Assembly: GCA_023634235.1 (NCBI GenBank)
Contig: JAMKCF010000001.1
Span: 14,456,258 to 14,520,257 of the forward strand
Source of the DNA: Pisaster brevispinus
Taxonomy: Eukaryota > Echinodermata > Asteroidea > Forcipulatida > Asteriidae
Length of the DNA stretch: 64,000 nt
Direction: 5' to 3'
Part shown: one piece after another, positions 34,470 to 45,758 of the stretch
How the letters are laid out: each line of letters opens with the position of its first letter
How positions within the stretch are numbered: position 1 is the stretch's first letter
Translations under genes and position numbers: made by a program
The notes under the pieces: model-generated
Database searches by the model: none
The model's input: only the letters and a program-made list of their open reading frames with translations
Told to the model about the DNA's origin: nothing

Positions 34470-35870
34470 CAAAGAGGATCTGAAAAAATATCCTCGCGGT
34501 CTCCCCCCAACAAGTAATTATCGTGACACATCTGTCAACCGATTCTTCGGGTCCCCCTTTTTTTGTTCACCAATCACCACAGTCAACTTGACAAAACCGA
34601 ACCAAAAAACACCAGACGCTGACCATACCCATAAAACATGTAAAAACATATTTACGGTTTTATGCTTATCTCAAGTCAACAGTGTGGAGTGTCACTGAAT
34701 TGGACAGCACCATCATTTTTCAATCAATTTTTCAATCAAATCATCAGGTTCTGTTTGAGTGATAACCTATCGACAGCTAACCAGCCATGCTTGGTAGAGG
34801 ACCAAACACCAAAAAACACATTTATAAGCTGTATCAGGTACTTCTAACTACAGAATGAAACTTACCTGCTATCACCTGGCATGTCTGATGATCTGTGTTA
34901 GTGACATCTGTTGTCATGTGGGAATCATGATTATGACTTCCACTTATGATAAGCCTGTGGATTTTTTCCCACAAGGCTCACAAGCACTGTAGATTACAGT
35001 GCTTATAATGTATTGGTGTTTGTGTGCAACATCACCTTTTTTTAGTCTGACAATTTCAGTTAACACTACAGCAAAGAGCATATTTCTTGATCGTATCTTA
35101 CCTGTACAACTGGTTTATAAGTAGGGAGTTAGTCAGCTCCATTGACTTGCTGCTATTGTACAAATTCTATGTCACTGAACAAAAAAAATCACCAAGTTGT
35201 CATTTGTTACCTACACATATAATTCCTAATGAATAAACGATCTCATTCTATTATAAATACCATCTACATGTACGATTTTAGGTCTTATTTTGCGCACTCT
35301 TCTGTACATATTAATGCAACCATTGTCAACATTACAAAGTTTGTACTTTGTACATCACAAAATAGAGTTGTTTGTGTACTCTGTACATGTATGTTCTCCA
35401 TTTCATTGTACACTAGTTTATCAAAATGTCATCCATTAATGATTGTTTATGCGTGGCAATGTGTTTAATACCTTGTTCATCACTTAAAACTAATATTGAT
35501 ATGAAATAAAAGCAAAATTGGGAATTTAATGTGTACAAATTAATTGAAATAAAATGAATTGCTGTATGTAAATGTAAACTGACAAATTATAGCCGCCTTC
35601 AACAATATTCAAAAACTGATTTACTTGCATTGCATTAATATAGTGACACATGCTTTAACTTCAGCACATACTTGTATGACAGCACTTGCACTGCAGAGTG
35701 TCATAGGACAATCTGAATTACTGCAATACAGTTTTCATGTTCAATCCAAACATGGTTTTCAACAACGATTTGTTTTTATACCCCATGTACACTACCCTTT
35801 TCTATGTACTGGTCAATTCTCATATTGTACTATATTTTCTAACAAGAGTATGGAATAAACGTCATATTGA
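34470..35870. other. stretch between Penelope-like element and Helentron
   Basis: AT-rich, with no ORF of recognised kind, no GIY-YIG endonuclease remnant that I could find, and no clear terminal repeat. The left part is probably the Penelope 3' region; the right part may hold the Helentron 3' terminus, which I could not place. Confidence 0.4.
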
Positions 35871-35872
35871 AT

Positions 35873-36560
35873 TCAATTGAAAAGTGCCACCATAACATAA
35901 CCATTGAATTTCATCTTAAACTTAATTGCAATTGACTCATGATAGCTGTAATATGTTGGAACTACATCAGTCTGGATAGAATCCATGTTTTTGATGTAAA
36001 CATGGTCAATTAGTGTCCCTCTCTCAGTAGTGGCTTCAGTAACACACTGCTTATAACCATGTTCTTTCATCACTTTCTCAACACAAGAAGATTGTTTGAA
36101 AATATCTTCATTGAAATCACCCATAATAATGCATTTGTTGGATACTTTGTGTACTTCATCAAGCAAGAGTTGGAGAACTGCAATAAAATCTTTCATTACA
36201 TAAGATGGTGGTCGATAGATAACAATGGTTATAGAAACTTCTGAAATGATCTTAAATGCAATATATTCAAGATTTGTCACTGGAATATTCAATCTAGAAA
36301 ACACTGTCTTTTCTGGCACAAACAGCAACACCACCATGACTCTGTTCCTTTAATATCTGGGTAAGTAGACTAGAATTGTCATATGAATTACATCTTCGTT
36401 GGTGATACCATTTGAAATCAATCAAATCCAGATCATAACATGGCTCTCTATCAATCCATGTTTCAGTCAGACAAATAAAGTCAGATGACATCATATCTTT
36501 ATTACATGTGAAATCCATTTGATGAACTTGTAATCCTTGAAAATTATGCATCATAATGGT
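35873..36560 (-). pseudogene. Helentron apurinic-like (EEP) endonuclease domain
   Basis: The C-terminal domain of the Helentron protein. DFICLTETWIDRE (about 36485-36440) is the Glu-containing N-terminal motif of exonuclease-endonuclease-phosphatase enzymes. IVIYRPPSY, IIMGDFNEDIF (near 36130-36100), GTLIDHVYIKN and SYHESIAI follow, with the canonical Ser-Asp-His before the end altered to Ser-Tyr-His. A one-base frame change separates the parts near 36300-36340. Helentrons are known for carrying a CR1-like endonuclease after the helicase. The altered Asp and the frameshift argue that the enzyme is dead. Confidence 0.8.
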
Positions 36561-38236
36561 TGTACTGTCATTATCATCTTCTACAAGTTCATTATTGCTC
36601 TTGTCATTATTGTCATCAATAAATGAAGCCATCTTACTCAGTGCATCCATCACTTCTCCATTGCAATAAATACATTTCTCACTGAATCCTTCTATCACAA
36701 GTCCATTAAGTGAGGTGACTCTACTCAAAGCAACATATGCTTGTCCTGCAGCAAATATACGATGAAGACAAATAACTGCTCTGTCTGTACTGAGTCCCTA
36801 AACCTTATGAACTGTACAAGCCCATGCCAACTTGAGAGGGAACTGATGTCGCACATACTGGTTAGTTACACTTTCTTCCACCATTTCAACAGGTACAACA
36901 TGCACATCTGGATTATTTGAAGACTGCCTTTTCAATTTTGACCCAATAGATTTGTTATCAAAATCAATTTCAATACGACTTGGTGACGACTGACCTGCTA
37001 ACGTAATTATTTGATGAACAGTTCCAACTGCTCCATTCACAAGTCCATCACTTACATCAATATTTCTCGTTAACATTACCCTAGCACCAATACTAAGCCA
37101 CAATGATTTTGATAATGAGGATTTTTTTTCCTTTTATTTCAGCACGCTTCATATTACCACTTCTTTTATCTTTCTTCAAATCCCTGGCCAAAATACACAC
37201 ACAGTCTACACACTTTGCTAACAGGGTTTTCAAATTATATTCATCAACTTGCTTGTTACAAGGGTAAATATGCACAGCATCACTCCAATTTTCTCCAGTT
37301 TCACGTGATTGCAACATTGTCATGTCATCCTGCCTCAACTTTTCCTTTTTCTTTCTTACACGCAACCTGTTCAGTACTTCAGCAAACTGTCCATCTTCCT
37401 TTTGTCTCATTATCTCAGTCAGTTCTACTTTCAGGAAGTTATCATTCCACAAATCACATTGAATAGTGCTTTGGTACAGAGATTTTCCTTTTACTGGAGG
37501 CAACTGATAGAAATCTCCAACAGCTATTATACTGACATTACCGAATGAACCATAGTCTCTTGTTTGTTTTATCTGTCGTAGACGTCCATGAATGTAGCAC
37601 AATAACACTATAATCAAAATGTGTAACTGTTGAAATTTATTCCGAAGCGTACTGATCTTATCTTCACCGAGTGGCTGGTATGGCAATCTAGCATTTACAG
37701 GTATTGAGAATGCATTGTGAATAGTGGCACCAATAATATTGAAAGCTGCAACACAGGTAGGAGCTGTAAGCAATACAGATACATCATCGGGATTTTCCAT
37801 CATTCTAGCAAACAGTCTTGTTGCTTCATAATAAATTGATTTGATCAAATGACTCTTTCCTGTTCCAGCACCACCAGTGACAAAAACATGAAATGGCTCT
37901 CTGTTTCCCATTTGTCTTCTCCAAACACCATTGTCTGATTTTATAGAAAATTTGTTTCTGTTTTACATTCAATGACCTGAACAATGCAATTGCTTCATGC
38001 TTGGATATTCTATCTGAATATGGCTCAATGTTGCTCAATACTTCTTTATTACTGTCAGATTTCAAATCAGGAATTTCACATTCATCTTCAGAATCATTAA
38101 CTAATTCAGGACGTTGGTTTTGGCATTCAAGTCTCTCTTGTTCTGTTTCAGGACAAATCTGAGCCCATGCATCTTTTTGTGGACCAAATTTCTCAAGAAA
38201 TTGTTTTGCTTCATCCAATGCCTCAACATTAGACTC
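36561..38236 (-). pseudogene. Helentron PIF1-type helicase domain
   Basis: From N to C: an acidic linker (DSEDECEIPDLKSDS), [18 protein letters not shown], Walker [17 protein letters not shown] (about 37882-37838), [15 protein letters not shown] (motif II/III), [39 protein letters not shown] (about 37100), PLKLAWACTVHKV and AYVALSRVTSLNGL. These are PIF1/RecD-like superfamily 1 helicase motifs that unwind DNA during rolling-circle transposition. Lesions: frame changes near 37910 and 37100 and an in-frame TAG at 36800-36798 exactly where VHKVQG is expected. Confidence 0.85.
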
Positions 38237-40633
38237 TTACACAGATCGATTCTTCTCAACAATGCACTTGACAGACTGCAGCTCATTATTCAATCGAACA
38301 AAACCGTTCATGTAAAAGTCTTCATACAAATCGAACTTTGACGGCTTCAGTTGTGCATCAACACGATATGGCAGAAATAATTTAAGGACACTCTGATAGC
38401 ATTTCTCTGGACATTTGACAACTGAAAATCTAGGGTATCTAATGACTGCTGGATCAGTTCGACTTCGCTTCTGTATATAACCTAAATGATTCTTTAATGT
38501 ATGAACTGGCAACCGTTTCCTTTTATTTTCTATTTTGGTTTTGTTACTGCCTGTATATATTACTCTATATTCTGAACAAAATATTCCTAAGCACATTGAC
38601 TCAAATTCCTCAGTATCTGGCCTTGCAAGGTACCGATCGATTTTACTTGTCATCCATATATCATCATCTCCATCACATTTACTTTTAATCACACTTATCG
38701 GTAAACTCATTCTGACAGGATTTTCACCAACAGGTATAAACTGTACTTCTCTAGATCCTTCTTTCAATCTCAAACCACAGACCCGATACACTGCTTCTTG
38801 TGCTGATACTTCACAATTATGCAGATACACAGAACCAAGTTTCTTCATACTCTGTTTTGCATCTAAATTACCTTTCTGTGCCTCACTCTGAGCATGTGAC
38901 AACAAGACACCCATTTCACGTTCAGCTTTAGCCATATACGATACTATGTAGGCCACACAAGCATACACATCACAGATAAACTGAATATCCATGTTTGCAT
39001 TCCAACATCTTATCAAATGAGGATTGTACAAATTCACCCAAACATCCTGTGGTTGTCTTTTCAGTACAATAGTGGTTTTCTTGCTTAACACATTGTTGGC
39101 CTTCTCAAATTCCTGTTGTGTATTACCAATATGCTCAAACAATTCACTAGTTGTCATGTGTTGGTTTTCCTCATCTTTTAATGCAACCCAAAGTGACTTC
39201 AATACTTTTTTGGCATCATCACTTTCATTATCATCATTTTCATCATTCTCTTTTTCATCATCTGTTGGCTGTGGTTGTGCAATAAATGTCTGTTTAGATG
39301 GTGGTCTAGGGAAATTAAACCTGCACTCTGTACCTTTTTTCTTACACGACTTAGAATGCTTCCAGCTATGAAGTTGTACCCGACTGATAATCTCATTAAG
39401 TTCATTATCTTCTTCCTTAGATGGCAACTCACAACTGACATATGTATCAATAAATGTAACAACATCCTTGTCCTGATCATGTCCTAATTTTGGTGCATTT
39501 TCAATCCAGAAAAGACAATGTGTATGAGGAGATCCTCTCTGTTGAAATTCCACTCTGTAAAAATAATCCTTCACTTTTCCAATAGGTTCAGCCTTTGACA
39601 TAATGACATCTTTTAAAAAAGTATGAAATCGTTTGTCAAACATTCTAGCTGCAGTAACAGGATTACTTCTCAACACATTGCATTTCTCATTCCAGTCTAA
39701 ATCATTTACATCTCTTGAATCACCTTGCTGTCTCAGTATTGTGTTGATAACTTCAGGCCATCTCATATCTGCTGCTGAGAATGAGCAAAACCAAGTTGGG
39801 ATTCCTAACTGTCTTATCATAGCTAAAACATCTTTCTGTGTTGCTTGCCAATATGGAGGTGTTCCTCAGATTGGTTTCAGAAATTTGGATCCACTATCAG
39901 ACTTCAGAATGTCTCTTAATTGTTCCTTGTCGTTTATCATTCTTGCTTCTACTCTCTCATCATTGTACATTCTGCCAGAGTTTTTATGCAGTGCAATAGA
40001 AACACATGACATCACTTTTTGAATTTCCAACAAATATTGTGCATAAAAAATATACTGAGTGTTTTTTGCAAACCTATTATCAGCATGCATCAGTCTGTTA
40101 TGCAGATATCTACACAGAGTTAGCTTCACATCACGCTCATCACTAAATATGGGAGTTCCTTGAGAAAATAATGTTGGAAAGCATTTTGCCTCATTGCCTT
40201 TTTCCATTAAAACTCTGACTGGATTATTTCCTTCACATGGTGCAACACAAAGTATATCATCAAAATACTGATCCAGAATTTCCTGACCTATATCTGCTGG
40301 TTGTAAACATGTATCAAGTGGAATTCCACGCAAGCGATCCTCATCAGTTTCCTCATCACTGTCAATCTTATCAACTACTTCTTCATCACTTTCTGCACTT
40401 ACTGCAACATCCTCTAATAATGGGTCTTCCCAATCAGTGTTTATTTCAATATCTTGATACCACACATTATTATGTTTAAGATTGACAAACTCATACTGAT
40501 AATGTCCACGGTAAGTCAGCTTTCTCTTTAATTTTACTCTAATCATCTGATCATCATTTCTACTTCTTGGTAATGACTTTACAGTTTCTGTTACATTGGA
40601 TGGCACACATACAACTGGTCCTCTTGACACCAT
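38237..40633 (-). pseudogene. Helentron HUH-type Rep domain
   Basis: Two long segments (40633-39866 and 39820-38237) lie in the same frame, split by an in-frame TGA at 39868-39866; a TAA at 38239-38237 separates Rep from the helicase. The Helitron-like N region contains LFSQGTPIFSDERDVKLTL. The HUH motif is [15 protein letters not shown] (about 39535-39490), and the Tyr motif is [16 protein letters not shown] (about 38965-38915). Rep nicks and joins DNA in rolling-circle transposition. About 800 residues, of normal length for an animal Helentron Rep region. Confidence 0.85.
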
Positions 40634-41024
40634 GCTGTCCTCCTTTAGGTAATGCTATCATCTTGATGAATGGGATATTTATTGCAATCAAATGTTTTTC
40701 TAAACCATTTAAACAATCTAATTCCTGTGGAATATCTGTGAGTGTTAAATTATTGACATACGCCTCTGCTGGAAAGTCATTATTGAGTAGTTTCCTATGA
40801 CATGTGTAGCATATCCACAAGCATGATCTGCTGGACTTTAACACAGGACAACTTGATGGACAATTTTGACTACAGATATGGACATAATTTGCAGATAACA
40901 AACTAGAGTCTCTGTACTTATCTTGTTTACATTTCAGAACCTGTTTCCGAAAGAGAAGTTTAAGACAAACAGTGCAAACATATTCAGGTTCTTGTGAAAT
41001 TTCTTTCCTAAACATCTTTGTCAC
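40560..41024 (-). pseudogene. Helentron Cys-rich (DUF6570-like) domain
   Basis: The segment carries YVCTVCLKLLFRKQVLKC, paired cysteines in CSQNCPSSCP, WICYTCHRKLL, and PQELDCLNGLEKHLIAINIP FI-type text ending IALPKGGQHGV. This is the zinc-binding region that precedes the Rep domain in PIF1-like Helentron polyproteins. It connects to the following Rep segment by a one-base frame change at about 40620-40635. The role is probably DNA binding at the element ends; that is inference. Confidence 0.75.
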
Positions 41025-41935
41025 ATGACTGATACTGAGTGTCTGTTCCTTTTTTATTCAAGGCACGCTTGCGATTTTTATTAATCATATTTTCCTTATA
41101 AGTTTTATTTGTGTGATATTTGTGCTTTTCATACTGGATTAAGTTTCTCCTGTATTTTGAATTGTTATGATACTTGGCTATTTGAAAATTCAACAATTTT
41201 TCCTTGTAAGGACAAATTAAGTGATACTTTCTTTTAATATTCTGAATAAGTGCATTTTTGTATATTTTATTCTGATATTTAGTGTTATTGTATTTGAGTA
41301 GTCTTTCTTTGAATTTAACATTGTTACTATATTTAGATTTGCTAAAGTTAATCAATGTGTCTATATCTAGCATCCTTACAATATTTAGATTTGCCCTTAT
41401 CAATTAAGCTCTCTATATCTAGCATTGTTACAATATTTAGATTTGCCCTTATTAATTAAGCTCTCTCTATATCTAGCATTGTTACAATATTTAGATTTGC
41501 CCTTATTAATTAAGCTCTCTCTATATCTAGCATCCTACAATATTTAGATTTGCCCTTATTAATTAAGCTCTCTCTATATCTAGCATCCTTACAATATTTA
41601 GATTTGCCCTTATTAATTAAGCTCTCTCTATATCTAGCATTGTTGCAATATTTAACTTTGCCCTTGTTAATTAGGCTCTCTCTATAGTTAGCATTGTTCA
41701 AGTATTTTTATTTTCCATCACTAATCAACATTTCTCTATATTGAGCATTTTCTTTGTACTTTTTTTTTAGTATTGATCCTCACACTTTCTCTATATGAAG
41801 GATTGTCTTGGTACTTCCTTTTCTTACATACAGCTATTTCATCCTTCGATACCTGATATCTTGCTTTTTGAGCATTGAGTCTTCCAGATTTAAAACATAA
41901 ACTCTCCTGGTATTTCATTTTTCAACTTTTGTTTT
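41025..41935 (-). repeat. Helentron coding repeat, 54-bp units (YRESLINKGKSKYCNNAR)
   Basis: Between about 41370 and 41700 a 54-bp unit recurs six or so times with few differences. It encodes the 18 residues YRESLINKGKSKYCNNAR, basic and Tyr-rich. Flanking copies to about 41030 and 41930 are diverged (YQESLCFKSGRL, KYNNTKYQNKIYK). Small indels shift the frame within the array. Similar KY..N.RYRE repeats precede the Cys-rich domain in other Helentron proteins. Confidence 0.85.
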
Positions 41936-41998
41936 ATAATTTCAGCATTTTCATTATAATTTTTCTTATTGTACTTTGATTTCTCTTATTTGTGTTCA

Positions 41999-42313
41999 TC
42001 ATTGCTGTTTAATTTTATCACGTTCCTTCTGTTTGGCCGTTTTAGATTCTTTCAGTTTCATTTCTCTCTGCTGCACAGACTGTTTGTATTTTTCTCTAGC
42101 TTTCTCCCTTGCCAATTTTTGCTTTAATCTCAAATTGACACGCTTTTTCCTTTTTGGTTTTACATTTTTTGCCGTCACTTTGTTCACTACAGTTTTCAGA
42201 CTATCGTTATGTTTAAATCCTTTGTCTACATCACACTGCATGGCCTGCTTCGAAGATGTTTTTTGTTTTCTTTTCACATCAGATGATTGCACAGTTATCT
42301 CCGTAACTGACAA
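41999..42313 (-). pseudogene. Helentron basic coiled-coil segment
   Basis: A 104-residue frame, very Lys/Arg/Glu-rich (RVNLRLKQKLAREKAREKY), predicted to be a charged helix. It lies between the OTU-type protein and the repeat array, in the order expected of one long Helentron polyprotein, and is separated from both by stops or frame changes. Confidence 0.5.
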
Positions 42314-42343
42314 AACAACTTCATAATGAACTCTTCCTCTGTT

Positions 42344-43963
42344 TTACAGATAAATTGCCATTCCTAAACTTGGGCGGTTGTTGTCAAAATAATTTGTAGA
42401 AAATATATACCAATTATTTACATCATCAAATGTGCATATGTCAACTTGCAACATATCAACCATTGCCATTATTTCAAGCTCTTTTGCCCACGTTCCACTA
42501 TCATACATCATTTGTTTCATTACATAGTCCTCCAGGCTAACAAATTCATCTCTCAAAACACATTGAATTTTACTTTTGTTTTTCAACAAGTGATCAACAG
42601 TTGCAATCCTCAACTTCATATGACTGTTTTCAGATCCGGATAGAGCATATGAAATCGCTCGGAAAAAACAATTACCATCACCTCTAATCTTCTTCACATT
42701 ATTAGGCTTTCCAATTACTGCACATTCTTCAGAGACAAAAGAAGATATCAAATGTGATTTTACAATTTCAAGCTTATCACAAATACTCTGTCGAAACTCA
42801 AATGTGAGAGGAGTATATGTTATCACATTTGGTCGAGATAGGCCAATGATTTCAATATCAAGACTTTCAGAACCCATGCCAGTTTCTACATGTAGCACAT
42901 CACCTTTAAAGTCATGACTGTTTATTTTGTTACTATTCAAGCTCCCAACATCAGTACCCTTACTCCCATCATCTACAATATTTCCAAGTCTACAAGTAGA
43001 AGCCCTTTCTGATTGGTCATCCTCCTCAAGAGTCAAATCCACTACATCATCTTGCAGCATATCCATACTCCAGTCCTTACAATCATCATGTACACTATCA
43101 GTACAAGTATGGTTGGCTTTCATATGTTCCTGTGTACATGTTACAGCATTGTCGCTTATGCAAAGATTGACACCAGTTATTTCAAACTGTTCATTAATCG
43201 ACAGATTCATTGATTGAGCTAAATTGAGACAATACCTGTAAACACCATGCCATGAAACTGCACGCCTCAACATGCTTGTCCCAACTTGAACTTGACTGCC
43301 ATGCACATTTCTAGAATGAGAATCAAACACATAATAAATACCATCTTGAGCAATCACTGCAAAAGTGCTCCCATGAAAACATATGAAACATGCTTGGTAT
43401 ATCTGAATTGTTTGTTCTATAGCTTTTCTAAGTGAAATCATGTCATACTCTTCTAAACTTGGATCATTTTCATTAAACGTTCCAGTCACAGGTTCCCCGT
43501 AATTCATACTAAAGTTGCTTTCATACACATTTAAATCGGTTGGTAATTCACTAACAAGCAAATACTCATTATTCATGGTTGAACTTCTCTGTAAAAAACC
43601 ATATAATTCATTACCAGTATTCAGAACATTATCCATTTCAGTCATTTGCCAATATTTCATACACTTTGTCCGACTTCTCATAATAGCGCCAAGGCACATT
43701 GCCACACATTGCTTTCCACTATTTACTCCAAATCTAGCATGTCCCTGATGATGAGTACCTTGTGCCACCAGCGTTTGGTCAAGATTAATTTGCTCACTAC
43801 TCAGAGTTTTACATTTCATTTTCGCAGGCTTCACCAGTTCAGCACATGAATCTTTAGACTGCAATTCATTACTGCCATTACTCACATTTGTATCAACTCT
43901 TCTCTTTAATGGGGTTCTTTGACCTTCTGTCATATTATTATATTTTCCTTCACAATACTTCAC
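42344..43963 (-). CDS. Helentron-encoded tegument-protease-like plus OTU cysteine protease
   Basis: A 539-residue open frame without internal stops. The N-terminal half (residues about 60-250) has QGTHHQGHARFGVNSGKQCV and later IYYVFDSHSRNVHG. This Cys then Asp-x-His arrangement resembles the peptidase C76 (tegument deubiquitinase) fold. The C-terminal part has KKIRGDGNCFFRAISYALSG followed by HMKLRIATVDHLL, the Asp-Gly-Asn-Cys-Phe-Phe-Arg box of OTU deubiquitinases, ending near an incomplete His region. Both would cleave ubiquitin chains. Association of OTU domains with Rep/helicase is known in Helentrons. The real start may be further upstream. Confidence 0.75.
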   Translation of the reverse strand: MKYCEGKYNNMTEGQRTPLKRRVDTNVSNGSNELQSKDSCAELVKPAKMKCKTLSSEQINLDQTLVAQGTHHQGHARFGVNSGKQCVAMCLGAIMRSRTKCMKYWQMTEMDNVLNTGNELYGFLQRSSTMNNEYLLVSELPTDLNVYESNFSMNYGEPVTGTFNENDPSLEEYDMISLRKAIEQTIQIYQACFICFHGSTFAVIAQDGIYYVFDSHSRNVHGSQVQVGTSMLRRAVSWHGVYRYCLNLAQSMNLSINEQFEITGVNLCISDNAVTCTQEHMKANHTCTDSVHDDCKDWSMDMLQDDVVDLTLEEDDQSERASTCRLGNIVDDGSKGTDVGSLNSNKINSHDFKGDVLHVETGMGSESLDIEIIGLSRPNVITYTPLTFEFRQSICDKLEIVKSHLISSFVSEECAVIGKPNNVKKIRGDGNCFFRAISYALSGSENSHMKLRIATVDHLLKNKSKIQCVLRDEFVSLEDYVMKQMMYDSGTWAKELEIMAMVDMLQVDICTFDDVNNWYIFSTNYFDNNRPSLGMAIYL

Positions 43964-44445
43964 TGTTTTTGTTCACTTTTTGGACTTCTTCATCCCAAAT
44001 TCATCAACATGTAATTCACAATGAGATGCATTTTTCTTTACAGCATTTTTGTGGGCATCCTTGATACAGCTGTTTCTGTTTTTCCACTCTTATCAATGAA
44101 AGGCAGAGTTCTTTCACTGTGTGATCTTGTACGCATATTTAGTGACACTTTGGGTTGTGTTTGATTATCTGCTTTCTCCTCATTTTTTTGATTTACCATT
44201 TACACTCGACTGTTTAGAGGGAGATGGATTTGTTTTGCTCTTCCTTAAGAAATAACCACCAGTTTGTCTTGTCACCAACTGCTTTATATTGCTCTGTTCA
44301 ACATACCTATGATGTAGCACCATGTGATCTTGCTTTCTTCTTTGCTGACCATTCATGCAAACACTTGTTCACTCCACTGTACACCAAGTCAAAAGTATTT
44401 TCATCTGTAGAAATACCAAAATTTTTAAACAAAGTGTCACTGTAA

Positions 44446-44640
44446 TTACTGTCCACATTTGCGGCAAATCCACGTGAATGTCTTACTGATCAATCGTTGT
44501 GTCATATTAAAAAACCCAGAGCAACTAAGGTGAAACCACACACAACATTTATCACATTGTATTGTCGTTGCACCAGATTCATCAATTTCATCACAGAGCC
44601 AACACATACATGTTTTGCCATTGTTCGATTCATTTTCAAA
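44446..44640 (-). CDS. Helentron-linked PHD finger
   Basis: On the minus strand the frame reads KTCMCWLCDEIDESGATTIQ, CDKCCVWFHLSCSG and WICRKCGQ, followed by a stop. The Cys4-His-Cys3 spacing (CxxC, CxxC, H..C, CxxC), with the aromatic WFH and W before the last pair, is that of a PHD finger, a reader of histone H3 tails. It lies between the basic N-terminal region and the protease-like protein in the same orientation, so it is likely part of the Helentron rather than a host gene. Confidence 0.7.
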   Translation of the reverse strand, partial: FENESNNGKTCMCWLCDEIDESGATTIQCDKCCVWFHLSCSGFFNMTQRLISKTFTWICRKCGQ

Positions 44641-44957
44641 CTTATTCAGTTTTTCTGCTCTACATGTTTTTCTCTTCTGTACTTTTCTGGGCCATTTTTT
44701 CTTCTCAATTTCTTGGCACTCTCACTTTGTTCAATATGAATTATTTGGCTAATACTTCTTTTAGTATGACTAAATATGTTTCTCTTTTGCTTTTCATGCA
44801 ATTGTCTATCCACCTTTGTCATACGAATCTGCACCGATTTTCCATTTTTGTGGTAACTGTACATCATATGTTTCTTTTTCTGTCATTCTACATTTTGTTA
44901 CCATGTATCCAGTTGATTCCAACCTTTTAGCTTTTTTTCTGACGCTTTCTGCCATTC
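44641..44957 (-). pseudogene. Helentron basic N-terminal region
   Basis: A frame of 73 residues (44867-44646) is Lys/Arg-rich (KLRRKNGPEKYRREKH) and runs into the PHD segment after a one-base frame change at about 44650. Unclear function; probably a linker in the polyprotein. Confidence 0.4.
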
Positions 44958-45758
44958 TTACATGTACAATGTACATGTTTCAATCACTTTCCTCTTTAAT
45001 GTACGAGGACACTTTTTCATTGGTACTGCAAATACCACGTTCACTTGGCTTTTGTACTTCTCTTGGCTCTTCTGATACATGTACATCTGATTCCCATACC
45101 TGTCTTTGCAGGACTTCATACACCTTTTCTTGCTCTGATTCTCATACCTGTACTTGTTGCATTTCTTACATCTGTCACCATGGCTATTGAACTTGTCATT
45201 CAGGCTTTTGTACTTTCCATTCAGGCTTTTATTCTTGACAAGCATACTTTTGCAAAAACTTTTGACATGACTTTCATTAGAATTCACATGGCTTTCATTA
45301 TTGTTCTCATGGCTTTCATTATTGTTCTCATGGCTTTCATTATTGTTCATATGGCTTTCATTATTGTTCTGACTCTCACCTTTGTCATTGCTGTGACTTT
45401 CAGACTTGTCATGGCTTTGACTCTCACCTTTCTTATTGCTGTGACTTTCACTTTTCTCATTGCTGTGACTTTCAGACTTGTCATGGCTTCGACTCTCACC
45501 TTTCTCATTGCTGTGACTTTCAGACTTGTCATGGCAGTGACCTTCATACTCACAATGACTGCGACTCTCACCTTTATGGCTGTGACTTTCAGTCTTCTCA
45601 TGGCAGTGACCTTCATACTCAAAATGGCTGGGACTCTCACCTTTCTCATGGATGTGACTTCCAGACTTCTCATGGCTGTTACTTCCAAGCTTCTCATGGC
45701 TGTGACTTCTAAGCTTCTGATGGTGGTCACTTTCCAGCTTCACATCACTTTGATTCAC
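44958..45758 (-). CDS. Helentron Ser/His/Glu repeat protein segment
   Basis: A 266-residue open frame. Its first half is made of repeats such as ESHSNEKG, ESRSHDKS and ESHENNN (DNA period 24 and 21 bp, about 45740-45260), and its second half is Lys/Tyr-rich (MYQKSQEKYKSQVN). It is hydrophilic and probably disordered. It lies directly after the N-terminal exon of the same element. The long plus-strand frame through this repeat is antisense and is not a gene. Confidence 0.6.
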   Translation of the reverse strand: MNQSDVKLESDHHQKLRSHSHEKLGSNSHEKSGSHIHEKGESPSHFEYEGHCHEKTESHSHKGESRSHCEYEGHCHDKSESHSNEKGESRSHDKSESHSNEKSESHSNKKGESQSHDKSESHSNDKGESQNNNESHMNNNESHENNNESHENNNESHVNSNESHVKSFCKSMLVKNKSLNGKYKSLNDKFNSHGDRCKKCNKYRYENQSKKRCMKSCKDRYGNQMYMYQKSQEKYKSQVNVVFAVPMKKCPRTLKRKVIETCTLYM

